From positions 124,001-188,000 of the forward strand of contig BDSL01000061.1 in the NCBI GenBank assembly GCA_003116995.1: a stretch of DNA of 64,000 nt. The letters run 5' to 3'. This stretch comes from Yamagishiella unicocca (taxonomy: Eukaryota > Chlorophyta > Chlorophyceae > Chlamydomonadales > Volvocaceae). The notes beneath the pieces are model-generated. The model made no database searches. It was given only the letters and a program-made list of their open reading frames with translations, and was not told where the DNA came from. Numbering within the stretch: the stretch's first letter is position 1; each line of letters starts with the position of its first letter. Below, piece after piece: positions 39,851 through 53,000 of this stretch. The position numbers were made by a program, and so were the translations under genes.

Positions 39851-41591
39851 ATGCGCGGACCTTCTACCTTCTCCTGGGGCCCCGCGTGGATACCAAGGAG
39901 ATATCGAGGCCCAATACCTTATCAGAAAGTAGTGTTTCTCGCCCTGCGCGTGGCGCTCTTGTGCATTCTTCTGATTGCCTTACAACGCCCTTACCAAAGC
40001 CTGCGGCATCATATTGCTGAAGCTCGCGCCGATGCGGTCCTCCTTGCCGCAAAGGCAGCCGCTCAGCGCATCAAGTCTATGCCCTCGCGTGAAGGGCTTC
40101 GAGAATGTTTTGCGGCATCTTTGACGGGGACAGCAGTTCAGGGCAACTCGTGTTTCTTGGTGAATCACTTTCTATCCCTTCTGCGGGCGGCCGGTCCAAT
40201 TATGCCCGTTGATGAGCATAACGACGACTACAATCGTACGGGTGTATGCGCGGGGGGTTGCTTCTTTGCTGGAAACCTCCGTGACGCCCAAACAGTGTTG
40301 CCCAACTACATACTTCAACTATCACGGATTGTGTCATTGTTAAGTCAGCATGGCAATCCATCTTTTGTTTCGATATACGAGAGCGGCAGCCGAGACCGCA
40401 CAACGCGGTGGCTGCAAGTCCTGGGAGACATACTGGAAGGTTTGAGGTGGGTAGTCAGTAATTAAACTGTGTTTGCACCCTGCCATGCTGCAATGTGGTA
40501 ACCCCACCTCGTGTAACTCGCCCTCTGCGTACAGGGTTCCTTATGAGCTAAAAGTTGGCGGGTCGATTACGCGTCAAAAGGGCGAGGAACGTATCCATTT
40601 CTTGGCCCGGGTACGCGCAGCTGCGCTCACCCCGCTGTATGGGCAGTGCGCCGCCTCGGGCACCTTCTGCCCGGATAGTGGTGGAGTGGACAGGAACGCA
40701 ACTGGGCACGGCAGCGGGCGCGTTGTTTTCCTCAATGATGTCTTGTTTACATCTACAGACGTAATGCGCCTGCTTCAATATCCCGCGGACCTAGTATGTG
40801 GCCTGGATTTGGGTATGGCTGCGGAGCCCGACATGACGGACCGCGAGCATCAGGACACGGTCGCGGCCTACTTACAGGGCAAATGGTATCTGCCTCACGG
40901 CGTGGCGCTACGGCTCAGTCGCTGGCGCTTACTGCGGAAAGTATGGCGGAAGTTCCACAAGCATCATGAGCCAATCTTGCGCGAATTCGGCCCACTCTTC
41001 TTCTACGACAAGTGGGTTGCTCGGGACATCTCTGGTCGTATGTTCACCAACAGGGCGCCATACGTCGCATATGGGCCCAGCGTCGACCGCGTCGTCGTCG
41101 GCCGTCCAGTACGTGTGCACTGTTGTTGGAATGGGTTGGCTGTGATACGCGCTGAGCCTCTGCTGCGGAAGCTTGTGCAGTTCCGCGAGCACGCAGACGG
41201 GGAATGCTCGGCGTCGGAGTGCAGCCTCCTTTGCGATGATCTATGGCGATTGGGCTATGACAACATCGTTATGGACCCAAATGTGCGAGTTACATATGAT
41301 TTACCTGGCGCAAACCTCCTGTACAAAAATTTCTTGACCCCTCATCCGCTGGGGGCACCTGGTTTAGCCTACGCACCTTTCCGGTCAACAGACGTAATGG
41401 GTGTGCTGTCCTTACCCAAGCACGACGACTTGACTCGGGAGACTGGCGTCGTGGGAGGCCTCCAGCCGGCCACGAGAACTGTTGATTGCTGCGACCTCCA
41501 GAAGGGGGCAGACATGGTTGAGTTTCGGGACCCGGGTGTCTGCCGCGTTGCAGAAGTCTCACTTTCCCCTGGGCATGCACAGCTGTTGTAA
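39851..41591 (+). CDS. GT69 glycosyltransferase (CAP59/CMT1-type)
   Basis: In fungi this family transfers alpha-1,3-mannose (Cryptococcus Cmt1) in capsule or glycan synthesis; the algal substrate is unknown. Two exons, 39851-40446 and 40535-41591, give 550 residues. A signal-anchor helix (VVFLALRVALLCILLIAL, residues ~27-44) makes it a type II Golgi protein. Family motifs follow in order: GGCFFAGNLRDAQTVLPNYI, VSIYESGSRDRTTRWLQ, GERIHFLARVRAAAL-like sequence (EERIHFLARVRAAAL), RVVFLNDVLFTSTDVMRLL, DLVCGLDLGM, LFFYDKWVARDISG and VRVHCCWNGLAVIRAEPLL, the last close to the C-W-N-G block of CAP59_mtransfer proteins. The 88-nt intron has consensus sites. The TAA stop is part of a TGTAA (41587-41591). 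Confidence 0.9.
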
Positions 41592-42083
41592 CGCAGTCTC
41601 CTAACGCAGTCTCAAGTGCTCCGGCTTTGATTTTGAGGGTTCTTTCACTTGACCAGCTTACTGACTGGCGCCTTACTGTCATTCTTAATTGAAGGCGAAA
41701 GGTCAGCAACTGAAATCCTGCCCCTAATTTATATGATGGCAACCGACGGGCTTGCCTCCTGGCCGGATCATGGTCAGGATTAATACATCATTTTAACGAT
41801 ATCACAAACCAGATGGACAGTCTGCCTGCTTTTTTGCTAACTGTTAAGGCCTTGGCATGTATACTTTAAGTCCAAACACCATAGCCAACAGAAATTACTC
41901 CCCTCCAATGGTTACCATTCGTCTACTAACGGTCATCCCTGTCGCTTGCAAGATTACCTTACGTGGTAATCACTGTTTTGCACACAAACCAGGCCGCGCC
42001 GCTAACGTGGGTCACGTTACTGCCTGCAGGGAAACACACCATTCCAGGGGAAGTGCATGTCCCTATTGAAGTTGCAGGAAATA
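41592..42083. other. Intergenic, nothing recognised
   Basis: About 490 bases of mixed composition follow the GT69 gene, with no repeat or reading frame of note. Confidence 0.4.
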
Positions 42084-42308
42084 CTACGGTGGGGCCCAGA
42101 CCTCAAGGAAACGCCATCGGGCGAATCACCTGACACTGGAAGAGACGCGGGAAGAAGAAAAATACATTCGACCGACCGCAACACGGCACAAATGGCCCGC
42201 CTATCAGCAAAACACCAACTGTCGGTTTTCTCTGCTTTCCTTGTCTTTTTCAGTGTCAGGCGATGCGCCCGATGGCTCTACCTTTTAAGGTCTGGAGCCC
42301 ACTGTAAC
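42084..42308. repeat. Inverted pair of LINE-tail repeats
   Basis: A ~64-base block at 42084-42147 (containing CATCGGGCGAATCACCTGAC) and its inverted relative at 42234-42308 (containing GTCAGGCGATGCGCCCGATG) face each other across ~86 bases. The same unit appears twice in direct orientation at 42672-42838. The two arms therefore look like tails of two LINE insertions in opposite orientation, or a hairpin-forming non-autonomous element. Confidence 0.7.
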
Positions 42309-42599
42309 GATTACAACAACTGCTGCCCAAGCAGCCCGTCAGCCAGAGAAGCCAACATAGTGCGTAGTGGATGTGGGGGTCCCGTAATGGGCCCTCTCCC
42401 TGCGAAATTCCATTTCAGCTCTTGGCGCCCACCCATAGAGTCCGACGACGCGCATCGCAATGTAAAAGGTCCTCCCATCAAATAAGCATCGCGTCGAGGA
42501 AAGCCCGCAAAACCGTATACTTGATCCTGGCCCTCTCAGTCTACAATTGACCCTGCATGCTGTAAATGGTCCGATACAGCATCACTTCTGAGCTTCACG

Positions 42600-42670
42600 G
42601 TGGCGCACCAGCTGGCCGTGCTGGTGGGCGTTGGTGTGTCTCGAGGTCAAGTGTGGTTGGTTCTTGTAAG
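42600..42670 (+). mobile_element. Plus-strand LINE ORF2 C-terminal fragment
   Basis: The frame reads VAHQLAVLVGVGVSRGQVWL, resembling AVIAQLETQLGAGVTRAQVW of the minus-strand LINE at 43054-44712. It is therefore an oppositely oriented, very short LINE remnant ending at the repeat units that follow. Confidence 0.4.
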
Positions 42671-42671
42671 T

Positions 42672-42838
42672 GTTACAGTGGGCTCCAGACCTTCAAAGGT
42701 AGAGCCATCGGGCGCATCGCCTGACACTGAAAGAGACAAGGAAAGCAAGGGAAAAGTGTTGGGCCCTCCAACGGTTACAGTGGGTTCCAGACCAAGAGGT
42801 AGAACCATCGGGCGCATCGCCTGACACTAAAAAAGACG
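42672..42838 (-). repeat. 102-bp tandem units at LINE 3' end
   Basis: GTTACAGTGGG..., GGGCGCATCGCCTGACACT and a following AAAGAGAC-like stretch occur at 42672 and again at 42774 (period 102). They lie downstream (minus sense) of the LINE reading frame at 43054-44712 and probably belong to its 3' untranslated tail. Confidence 0.7.
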
Positions 42839-43053
42839 GAAGAAACAAAGACCGACATGCACCGGAACAAAGGCAAACCACCAGAACACCAAAGGGACAG
42901 GCCGTAGGCGCACAGGGCACCAGCCAGCACCCCAGGGGGAATTTGCACTAGAGGCTCCCCTATCAGGAACTGACCACCAACCAACATAACAGCCCAGCAC
43001 CCGACGAACCAGTGAAGCGCCGCAACGATGCAAACATCGGAGCCAGCCACCTC

Positions 43054-44712
43054 TCATCCCAAAAGGCACGGACCCCTAGCAGGGCTCAACGCGCCTAAAG
43101 AGCCGGAAAGTAAGAAGCACGGGAAACCCCGCTCCCCAAGACAACCCGGACCAATCGAACCCACCAGTACCTCAGCCGGTCCCCCGCACACAAGGCGACT
43201 GGCGACAACCCGCAAGAAAGGATGCCGAGGCCCCACTGCATCCCAGCCTTTCTGGGGAAGCCCCAACGCAGCAAAGCCCCTCAGAAGGGCCCAAAACTCC
43301 ACCACCCCACGGCGAACGGCACGATCCAGAAGACCACTACCCGGAGTAAGAAGGGGACCACCAGCCCCCGCCCTTTTCAAGGCCGCGGCCATAAACCGGC
43401 GCCCCACCTGCATGGCCGTAATAGCCGCCAGGACTACTACATCCCAGACGCAGGACTGTACCCCGGTAGGTGCTTGCACCAACCAAACTTGCGCCCGTGT
43501 CACCCCTGCACCGAGCTGGGTCTCGAGTTGGGCAATCACTGCTTGAGCCACCGGGCAGAACCAAAAGTGGTGTAGGCTCCCGCGCCTGGCAACTCTCCAG
43601 CCGGACCACCGCATCCACAGGGGGCTGCTGCTACCGACCGCATATGAGAATTCCCGAGGAGGGGGATCCCATCCACAGCCAACCGCCACCACCCCTCCTT
43701 ATAGGCAGGCTCCCACTTCATGCCGGACCAGAGCCGCCGGAACACTTGCTGCAGGGCATTCAAGGCCGCTGGCAGGACAGGCCCGGTACCCCCAAGCGCT
43801 TCGCGCACAAACATCTCATGCGCGGCCCGCCGGGCGTCCGCGAACTCGACCAGTTGCACAGCCGTCCCAACCCGAACAGTCATATCCCGCAGCGCCAATG
43901 GCTCCCCCCCGCCCAACCGCCACCCCAACCGTGCTGTGAGCATGGACCCCACTTCCTCGTATACCCTGGGAGGAACCCGGCATCGTCAGCGCCGCTGCTT
44001 GCTTCAACGGTGTCGGCACCTCAGCTAGCAACGCTTCCAGCGCCCCCATACATTCCCGCCACCGATCAAGCCCCAGGAACGTCTTCGCTGCTCTTGACCG
44101 CGGATCTAAGACTCGGACGACGAGCCCCCGCCAGCCCGCTGGCCATGACGTCTGCACAGCAGCCTCGGACGCAACCAAGAAGTCCCGAAGTGCATCGCGA
44201 GCCGTCAGAACATCGCCCAACGTCTTAATGGTCCAGCACCCCACAAGTTCTGGGTGCAAGTATTCCAAGCCCCGCCTTCTGCCGACCACCATCTGCCCAG
44301 ACTGGCAGGCTGGGAGGAGCGGGTTGCCCCAAATCGGCACGTGCAAACACCACGGACCTGGCACCAGCGGCTCGCTAGCAATGTCTTGTACCGGGGGCAA
44401 GGCCGCGAGCACCGTGATCAACCGTCGGATTTCCGCGGCCCCTGGTGCCGCTGCCGGCCCCTGCGGCACAGCTGCCGCACCCGACAGCGCGGCTGGCGCG
44501 CCCGACGTCGCGGCTGGCGCACCCGCTGTTGTCGCCCTGTTACGGCCAGGCGTCGGCTTTCCGCCCGTGGTTGTCACGCCCGACCGCCTTGCTGCAGCCG
44601 CCGTGCCCGACGGCCCTGCCGCCGTGCCCGAAGGTCCTGCCGCCGTGCCTGAAGGCCCTGCCCCCTGGGCAAACTCATGCATCGTGCGCTGAGGTCCCCG
44701 ACCTGGCTCCAT
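43054..44712 (-). pseudogene. Degenerate LINE ORF2 C-terminal region
   Basis: Three overlapping minus-strand frames (44712-43816, 43952-43536, 43692-43054) continue one another with two frameshifts. The first has a low-complexity start (PSGTAAGPSGTAA) then DIASEPLVPGPWCLHVPIWG, the second WRRLAVDGIPLLGNSHM, and the third GSLHHFWFCPVAQAV, RAQVWLVQ and VVVLAAITAMQVGRR. The H-h-F-W-x-C-P-V-A-x-A-V block is the post-reverse-transcriptase C-terminal region of algal L1-like elements. No reverse transcriptase or endonuclease domain is present, so this is a broken, truncated copy. Confidence 0.7.
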
Positions 44713-45360
44713 TGGGGCCGCCGCTGCCGCGGCCCTTGCTGCTGCTGCCGCTGCTGCTGCCCCTTTCGCCCGCTGGGCTTCAGCCTTAGCCGTTGCGTTG
44801 CGGGACCTTGCGGTTCAGTGTGCGGGACCTTGCGGTTCAGTGTGCAGTGGTGGCTTCAGTGTGCTGTGGTTTCATTTTGCGGGACCGTGCGGTTCAGTGT
44901 GCTGTGGTGGCGTTTCGGCCTCGCCTGCAGGGCTTCACGGCGCTTGGGGTCCTGGACAAGGGTTGCGTGGGTTTGGTACTCACCACTCCTTGCTACGGAT
45001 TGTTCAGGGTCAGCTGGCGTGTGTTGGCCCGGCGCCCGGTGCTGAGGGGTCAAGTAAGGTCCCGGCTGGCCGGTACTCCCTTTTTCACTTCCTCCTGTCG
45101 GGCTGGATACTGGCCCCTCTTGGATGGGAATCATTCAGGGCCTCACAACCTCCCGTGTGGAGTCTTTGGTCGGCATAGTGAAGCGCTCGGCTAGCTTCTC
45201 TGGCTGAGGGGCTGCTTGGGCGGCACTTGGTGTACTGCTGATAGAGGGGCACTCTGGGCTACTTCCCCTTGGGTGATTGGTGCTGCTTGGTTTGTGGTGG
45301 TTTTTTTTATGGTTTGTCGTATCACTGCCAGCTTGGTCCGGCGCTCTGAAGGGCACGCAA
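44713..45360 (-). mobile_element. Probable 5' portion of the same LINE-like element
   Basis: Minus-strand frames here are Pro/Thr/Gln-rich, without stable domains. A ~22-base unit (GCGGGACCTTGCGGTTCAGT) is repeated three times at about 44797-44905. Continuity with the LINE downstream is inferred from position only. Confidence 0.35.
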
Positions 45361-47032
45361 CGTACTAGTTTGCCTCACTTTCCCCCTGCCTTGACCTCAC
45401 ACCCCTCCTCTCATATTCCCAGCAGGCTGCGGCACCCAGGGCAGCCCAGAAGCACGGGAACAGAGAGAGGAACAGCCTCTCTCATCAATGAACGCCGCAT
45501 CTCCTTGCTGCTTTTCCTCACGTCCTCCTCCTCCCCAGCCCCCTACTCCCCTCCTTCCTCGCTGCTGCCCTCGTCCGTTAACCATTCCCGTTCTGGCACG
45601 ATCCCTCGCATTCTCCCTCGTATCCCCAACCCAGTTCTCCAGCATGCATCTCAAAACGTCTGCTCAAAACGGTTTTTCCTGGCATCCACGGGTCTTCCTC
45701 GAACCCTCCGCCTGTCGTCGTCGCCCCCATCGCTGTTCTCGTCCCCGCCCTCTCTGTCCTTATCTCTCGTCCTCCTTTCGGCCGCCAAGGCTGGCGTGAC
45801 CTGTCGGGCCGAGTAATAATCACCGTGTGCCTACGCCAGCACGTGGTTGGTATTACACGTGCGCCCACCCGCTGGGCAAATTGGTGATCGTCATCGTCAC
45901 CACGGTAGAGGTCTATTGGGGGGCGGGGGTTGGGATCGCCTGGTGGGTCCCGCAGTTATAGCAAGCTGCAATCATGTGTGGGTATGCGGGTGCCACATTG
46001 TGCAAACAACATGCTGCCAAGCTTGTCACTATTGAGCTCGTACATAGGGAGTGTGCTCTCAGGTCCGCCGTGTTTTGGGGGCATCGGGCGAGTTTGTGGA
46101 TTTCACGAGTACGTTTTCTGGTACGAGGGCCTGGGACACTACAAGTCTACGCAAACCGTTGGTTTGGGTCCATACATAACCTAAAAAGCGCCTGCGACGC
46201 ACTGAAGATGTCATTTCAATCCTAACCGGTCCTCCAGTCCCACACCTTCTGACTCCTCGTCGGCCGCTTCTTGCGACACTTATTCGGATCTGTTGACATC
46301 GGATAAGTATGCTTGGATTATCTAGATGACCAGGATGGCGAGGCCCGCGGAGACGAGTAAGGCGGTTCCCAACGGTTTTGGGTCTCTGTTTTTGACAGTA
46401 TTGCGTTCGGGCGTTCTATCCGTATTTAGTTCCACAAATCTGCCCAACCCGGCACGTACACCGACCGTTGAATACGTCCTACTAGATGCTTTGCTATTCA
46501 CCGATGCAGCGGTTGGGCTATATGCTCAATATGTCCCTCGCTTCATCCGCAAATAGCTCAATTGGCATTTTATTATATGTCCTTCGGCCAAATTGCCATA
46601 CCACGATGCAGTCAAAACGAATGGGTTCAGTATGGTTCGCACTTTAGCTCTTCCGGCGGTGTGGTAGGATCGGTCCAACAAAAGCAGAACCGTTACTGTA
46701 ATCAAGTACAGTGTTAAACATTCCTGTCTTGCACTTTTGCGGCCAAGGGCACCAGCATGATGCTGCTAGCTGGCTACGTTCGTTATGTTACATGATAGGA
46801 ACTATATTGCATATTGCGATGATAACCGCAAATACTTCGCCTTGACCATTCCGCAAAAGGAGGCTGTCGTACGGGAACGCATGGAGCACTGAAGGGCAGC
46901 AACACCAGTCATCGACAAAGCATACGTTTCTTCATTCGATTGACTGTAACGTAGCGTTTGCGTTGGGATTTTGGCCGTGCCCCCGCAAGCGGCGGGGCAC
47001 CCGACACCGTTCCGCCGCCGTCCACGGTAGAA
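45361..47032. other. Intergenic, no gene seen apart from one motif copy
   Basis: From 45380 to 45830 the sequence is pyrimidine-rich like an intron of the neighbouring genes and carries a full dispersed motif copy at 45665, so it may be a piece of a captured or broken gene. A 76-codon frame at 46326-46556 has no recognised homology. The last 400 bases lead to the AKHSDH gene. Confidence 0.35.
45665..45710 (+). repeat. Dispersed motif, best full-length copy
   Basis: AAAACGGTTTTTCCTGGCAT followed by CCACGGGTCTTCCTCGAACC and CTCCG is the clearest plus-orientation copy. It lies in a pyrimidine-rich, intron-like stretch without an assigned gene. Confidence 0.75.
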
Positions 47033-50000
47033 ATGCGCGCGTCACATCGGCTTCCGCAGCGAGGAGCTGCTGAGGGCGTCTGCCCGGCCTCACGGCGTAT
47101 CAGTTGCCCAATTTTGCAGCGGCATGGGGTTTGTGGCTTTCAGCAGCTGCAGCCGTCCCACCTCGCGGTGGCTCCAGTGCATGGTGCTTCGGCGCCGGCT
47201 CGCAAGCAAGCCGTACTTGTGCATGCTACCAGCCCCTCACCTACGACGACTGCCAACAACGTGGATGCGCCATCTGGTGTGCGTGGTGCCCATTGGCAAG
47301 TTCACAAGTTCGGCGGGACTTGCATGGCCAGCGCCGACAGAATCCGTGCCGCAGCAGAGCTGATGATAGCTGGCGTCGGCCCAGATTCCTCAACCTGTGT
47401 TGTTGTCAGCGCAATGGGTAATCACCCTACCAGCCCAGTCAAGGTCACTGACCTCATCCTCAACATGATCAAAAAGGCTTCGCGACAGGACGCGGCGTTC
47501 CTAGTCGACTTGGCTGCCCTCCAAGAAAAACATGTGGAAAGTGCAAAGCAATTGCTCGGGCAGACGAAGGAGCTTACGCAGTTTGTGGCTGGTCTCATGG
47601 ACGATATCACCAACCTTAAGGCTATGCTCCAGGCCATGAGCATTGGTGAGCATGCGCATTGATCCAGTTTTTGCTATTGTGATGATTTGCATCGTCGCTA
47701 TTGCACATTTGTCACCACGACACGACATCGGGCACCGACACTCTTTTTAGTTCCGTGTTGTCACACCCTGCCAAGCCCCATTGCTGGTGTAGTCTGGCGC
47801 CAGGTCCTGGGGTTCGGCGGCCTTGCGTGCTAGTTGGGAGAGTGATTCCAACCTAGCGTGCTCAGTGTGGGGGCAGGGCTGCTGTAAGCTTTTTGCCCTG
47901 CGCTGCTTATGTTGCCTCATTCATTCTCCTGTTCCCAGTCCTTCATCTTACTACGATGAAACCCCCCCGTGTATCGCGTGTGTTTCTTACTCCTCGTGGT
48001 GGCGCAGCCGGCATGTCTACCGACGCCTTTAGTGACTACGTCGTGGGTCACGGAGAGCTTTGGAGCGGCCGCTTATTTGCCCTTTGCTGCCGTCAGGTAA
48101 ATGCAGAAACTCGCGCTGGTAAGGGTATCGCGCATGCAGTGGGCCATGGGCCTATGCAGGACACAGTCAAAAATTGGTGGATGTTGTGCGTTTGCCCCCG
48201 TTGCGGGTTCCCTGGAATCTCCTTTGCCGACGTCTTCGCTGCGCCCTTCGCTGCAGCTGGGCGCCGACGTCGCGTTCATGGACACGCGCGATGTGCTGGT
48301 CGTGACCCCCACCAGCGACGGCGGTTCCGTTGACCTGGACGAGAAGCTTTCGAATAAACGCATGGATGAGTGGTTCGAGGGCTACCCTACATGCAAGGTG
48401 AGCAGCCGCACGCTCGACCGAAGCTGCCGTGGGTGACTTCCGGCATGGCGGTCATCATACCGCATGGTCGAAGGGGAGCACTGCCTGGTCGGGTGGAATG
48501 CTTAGATGGGGGTAGTGCCACACGCGAGGTGACCCGGCCGTGACTGACTGATGAACATTTCAGTAGTTGAGCTCGCAGCCCGACTCCGCAGCTGCGACTC
48601 GCAGCCGCTGTGGGAGATCTCAGGCGCATGAGGAGACCTCTGCGCATAAAGACATGCCGCAGCACCGCATTTGCGCCTTACGACTGCACAAAATGATTGC
48701 GTGGTCTGTGGGCAGATGGGCGGTTGTGTGGGCAGATGGGCGGTTGTGTGGGCAGATGGGCGGTTGTGTGGGCAGATGGGCGGTTGTGTGGGCAGATGGG
48801 CGGTTGTGTGGGCAGATGGGCGGTTGTTGGGCAATGCCGCAACGCGGCGCAGCTACCGCAGCTACTTGAAATGCGTGTCCACAGCCATCCGCATTGCACA
48901 CCATCATCCACATGGGACCCGTGCCCGCAGCTGACGCGCCCTTCGCCCCGTGTGTATGTGCTACGCCCGGCAGCTGGTGGTGGCCACCGGCTTCATCGCG
49001 CGCAGCCCCGAGGGCACCGCCACCACGCTCAAGCGCAACGGCAGCGACTTCTCCGCCACAATCATGGGCGCCCTGTTGCGCTGCCGCGAAATCACCATCT
49101 GGACGGACGTGGACGGGGTGTACTCTGCGGACCCGCGCAAGGTGGGCCCCCAGCGCCAGCACCGGCCGGCTGGCTGGATGCGGGGCTGGGCGGGTGCACG
49201 CTGGGTGAATATGGGTGCGGATATGAGCGGAGCGGCACATAAGCGGTGCAATTACTGTGTGGCGCTGGTGCGGGTGGCTGGGAGGATCTGGCCACTCTGG
49301 GCGGCAATTGCAGCGACCCGCCAGCCGCGGTGTGCGGAAGGTCGTTGTGGGTTGTGCAGCTGCGAGCTAGGGGGGCGTGCGGGCGACACGGGCTGCACTC
49401 CCGTAAGCGCGTGGGGCCGGGTCGACCGCTGGTGGAGGGCGGGGCTGCATGGCTCGGGGGGCATCGCAGCCGCACTAGAAGGGGATTCGAACTGGGCACG
49501 TCTGGGTTGTATCTTTTGACTCAAGCGAGGCGCGCAGTTGCTTATGTGCGTCGCCTGGAGGCATCACGGAGAGGGAAGCAAGCGCAGCAGCAGCAAGACT
49601 AGGGGCGCGTGGTGCAGCTGGCCACTGCGTGGCGGCGTGCTCTTGGGATAAGGAATGTGCCGGAGGAGTGGAACCAATGGGGCGCGGGTCGGCCCGCCCA
49701 CGGTCCCTGCGCCGCTCGCGCCCCGCCCCGCCCCACCCCGGTCCGGTCCGGCCGCGAAATCCAGTCCTCCAGGGTTACACCCTCCAAGGCGTGTTCAATG
49801 CGTTCTCCTGTTTCGTTTTACGAGTTCCCCATCCAACCCACTCCGCTTAGCATCACCTTTCTCCACACACTACGTCCTTTCCCCTTCCTCGATTCGGCGG
49901 TGGACAAGGTTAACAATTGCACCCACTCCGTCCTGCCACGCCAGGTTCCCGAGGCCGTGTGCCTGCCCAGCATGACGTACCACGAGGCGTGGGAGCTGAG

Positions 50001-53000
50001 CTACTTCGGCGCTAACGTGCTGCACCCGCGGACCACCCTGCCGGCCATGAAGTACCACATCCCGATCACCATCCGCAACTTCTTCCAGCAGGCGGCGCCA
50101 GGTACGGGGGGGAGCGCGTGCCCCTTGTTCCTTGCGCCGCGCACTCCCCTTGCAAGCAAGCGAGTTATTTGGTAGTTGGGCGGCGGCCGGCGGGTCAATG
50201 TGCGTGGGGCAGCGCGTGGACGATTTCCTCGTCGGTGAAGCAATGCTCGTGGTATACCTGGCGGGGCTCAGCTCTGACGCTAGAGGTGTGACTTTGTCCG
50301 CAACCCCGTCTCCAACCCCGACACTGTCGCGCAGGCACCCGCATCAGCGACATCGCGTCCGACATGGAGGTGTACAAGGGCAAGTCTACCATCAAGGGCT
50401 TTGCCACCATCGACAACGTCACGCTCATCAATGTGGAGGTAAGAGAAGGGGTAGGGCGCGGACTGGAGGGGCGGCGTGCGCCTGCGTGGCACATCCGGAA
50501 CGACGGCATGCACTCCTGGTGGCTGAAGCGTCATGCGGTTTGTCACATGCCGTCTGGCTCGCCCTGTCCGCAACACATTGGGGCCGGGCCTCAACCATTA
50601 GGGCCCTCTCCTAGCCTTCTGCCTTCGACCAGCCAACCAACTAACTAACAAACCGCACGCTGGCAGGGCACGGGTATGGTTGGTGTGCCCGGCATCGCGA
50701 GCCGCATCTTCAGCTCCGTCCGTGACGCGGGCATCAACGTCATCATGATCAGCCAGGCGTCCTCCGAGCAGTCCATCTGCTTCGCGGTCAAGGGCACGGA
50801 TGGCGACACGGCAGCGCGCGTGCTCTCGGAAAGGTAGGTACCACCTGCCAGATGCGCGGGGCACGGGATCGGGTCTGGGGCCCAGGGCGGGCTGTGGAAC
50901 TTGCACGCGAGGTGCGGAGGTGGGGGCACAGCGCGAAGACGTCAGCATATCAACAACATGCCACTAATTAAAACACGCCTAGCGCCTGATACTATTGATG
51001 CGCTGCTCACTGTACCTGACGCTGTTAGCATGGAAGCCAAGGCCGCTAACGGCGCCCGTTCCCCGCCCCAAACTGTTATTTACGCGTACATGGGTTTCCG
51101 CCGCAATCCCCCGCCCCTCCCTCACCCGCCTCCAGGTTCGCCGAGTCCATCTCCGCCGGCCGGGTGTCCGCCGTCCAGGTCATCCCCGGCTGCTGCGTGC
51201 TTGCCGCCGTGGGCCAGGGCATGGTGGCGCGCAAGGGTGTGGCCGCCACCATGATGAGCGCACTGGCCAAGGCCAACGTGAACATCAAGGCCATCGCGCA
51301 GGGCTCCTCCGAGTACAATATCACCGTCCTCATCGACCAGGTGGGTAGCGCACAAACGCCAGGCTGGTCGGACCGGTGGGGCGTGATGGTCGCGCCACAA
51401 GAGCCACACGGCCTTCACCCACGTGGACAACCTTTGGGTCACCTCGCTGTTCGCTCCCAGGTCGTGACTCCCCTATCATGCTGGCTCATCCCATGGCGGA
51501 GCCGCGCTTCACTGCCCACGGGAGGGCCGTGCTACTGTTGGCATTGCCCTCCGCACCGTGCCTCACCGACCACCCCTGGTCTGGCCCCCGCGGACTGAAC
51601 TGGCCCCCATCCACCCCGCTTCGCGCCCCAGGTGGACTCGGAGCGCGCCCTCCGCGCCGTACACTCGCGGTTCTACCTGTCAGACGTGCCCATCGGTGTG
51701 GGCATCGTGGGCCCGGGGCTCATCGGCGGCACCCTCATCACGCAGGTGAGGGAGGTGGGGGGCAGGGAAGGGAAGGGCACACGGGTCTCGGAGCTTGTCG
51801 GAGCAGCCTGTGTTGTGGGCTACGGCCAACAGCCCGCAACATGCCCACGAAACCCAGTCGTTCTAGAACAGCGCTGTCCTACCTGCTGGCGCTGCTGTCC
51901 GTGCGTGCGCCTGACGTGTCCCCACCCCAAAACCCACCGACCGTTACAGCTGCGCGAGCAGCGGCAGCAGCTCAAGAAGGAGTTCGGCATTGACCTGCGG
52001 CTCCTGGGAGTGGCTTCGTCGAACAAGATGCTGCTGCGCGAGACGGGTGTGGACCTCGACAACTGGCGTCAGGAGCTGGACGAGCAGGTGCGGGCGAGAG
52101 GGGGGGAGGCGGGGCGGAGGAGGCGGAGTCACCCGTGTAGTGGGCGTAATCATCGCCACCATTTGGCATCATGACCACCACCTCCACTCCCTATGACCAC
52201 CATCTCCACTCCCTATGCCCTCTATTGCCCCCTAAAGCTCCGGCTCGGCTCAACGCTCACCATTGCTCCCTCCCCTTCCTTCCCTTCGGCCTGTTTGTTG
52301 GCCGCAGTCGGTGCCCTGCGATCTGGACAAGTTCGGCAACTTCCTGTCGTCGCACTACATCCCCAACCGGGTGATCGTGGACTGCACCGCCTCAGACGCC
52401 CCGGCATCCAAGTACATAAACTGGATGGAGCAGGTGCGGGGTATGAGAGAAGCCCGGAGGGGGGTTGGATAAGAGAATCCGCGCCGCGCTCGTCGGTGTC
52501 GGGCACGCGTGGAGCCCCGGCTGGTTTCGAGTAGGTTCTGTGACCCAGGGGGGTTTCGAGTGGATGCCGTGACCTAGGGGGGCGTTTTGTAGAGGACTGG
52601 GTGACGGATCCGTCGGGTGCAGCACAGCGCGGATCATGTGGCGGTGCAGGCTTCGTCTCACCGGTTGCTCGTGCGGAGGAAGCACTAGGATGCGGCGGAC
52701 TGCAGGAGGGGTCGCAGCTCGCAGCGTGGCTAAAACGAGGGGAGGAGTCGTTGGGGGCCTGCTTCCGCCCTCGCCACCGGGACCTGCCTGATTGGCAGCT
52801 GGGCACAGTGCGCCAGCCTCTTAAGCGCACCCACCTGGACACCAGGTGCCAAGGAACACACCTGGTGCCGGGTCCTCCGAGCGTTGGATGACATCCTGTT
52901 CCTCCCTCCGCGCCACTCCAGGGCATCCACGTGGTGACCCCCAACAAGAAGATGGGTAGTGGATCCCTGGACCAGTACCAGTCGGTGCGGCGCATGCAGC

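Noticed and set aside
48671..49242. Repetitive frames across the AKHSDH intron
   Set aside because: They come from the 20-bp minisatellite; the kinase exons on either side splice in phase without them.
52490..52580. Two 'GGTTTCGAG' blocks in an AKHSDH intron, considered as another dispersed-motif copy
   Set aside because: Only ~17 bases match and the AGACCC core is absent; kept as a weak trace only.
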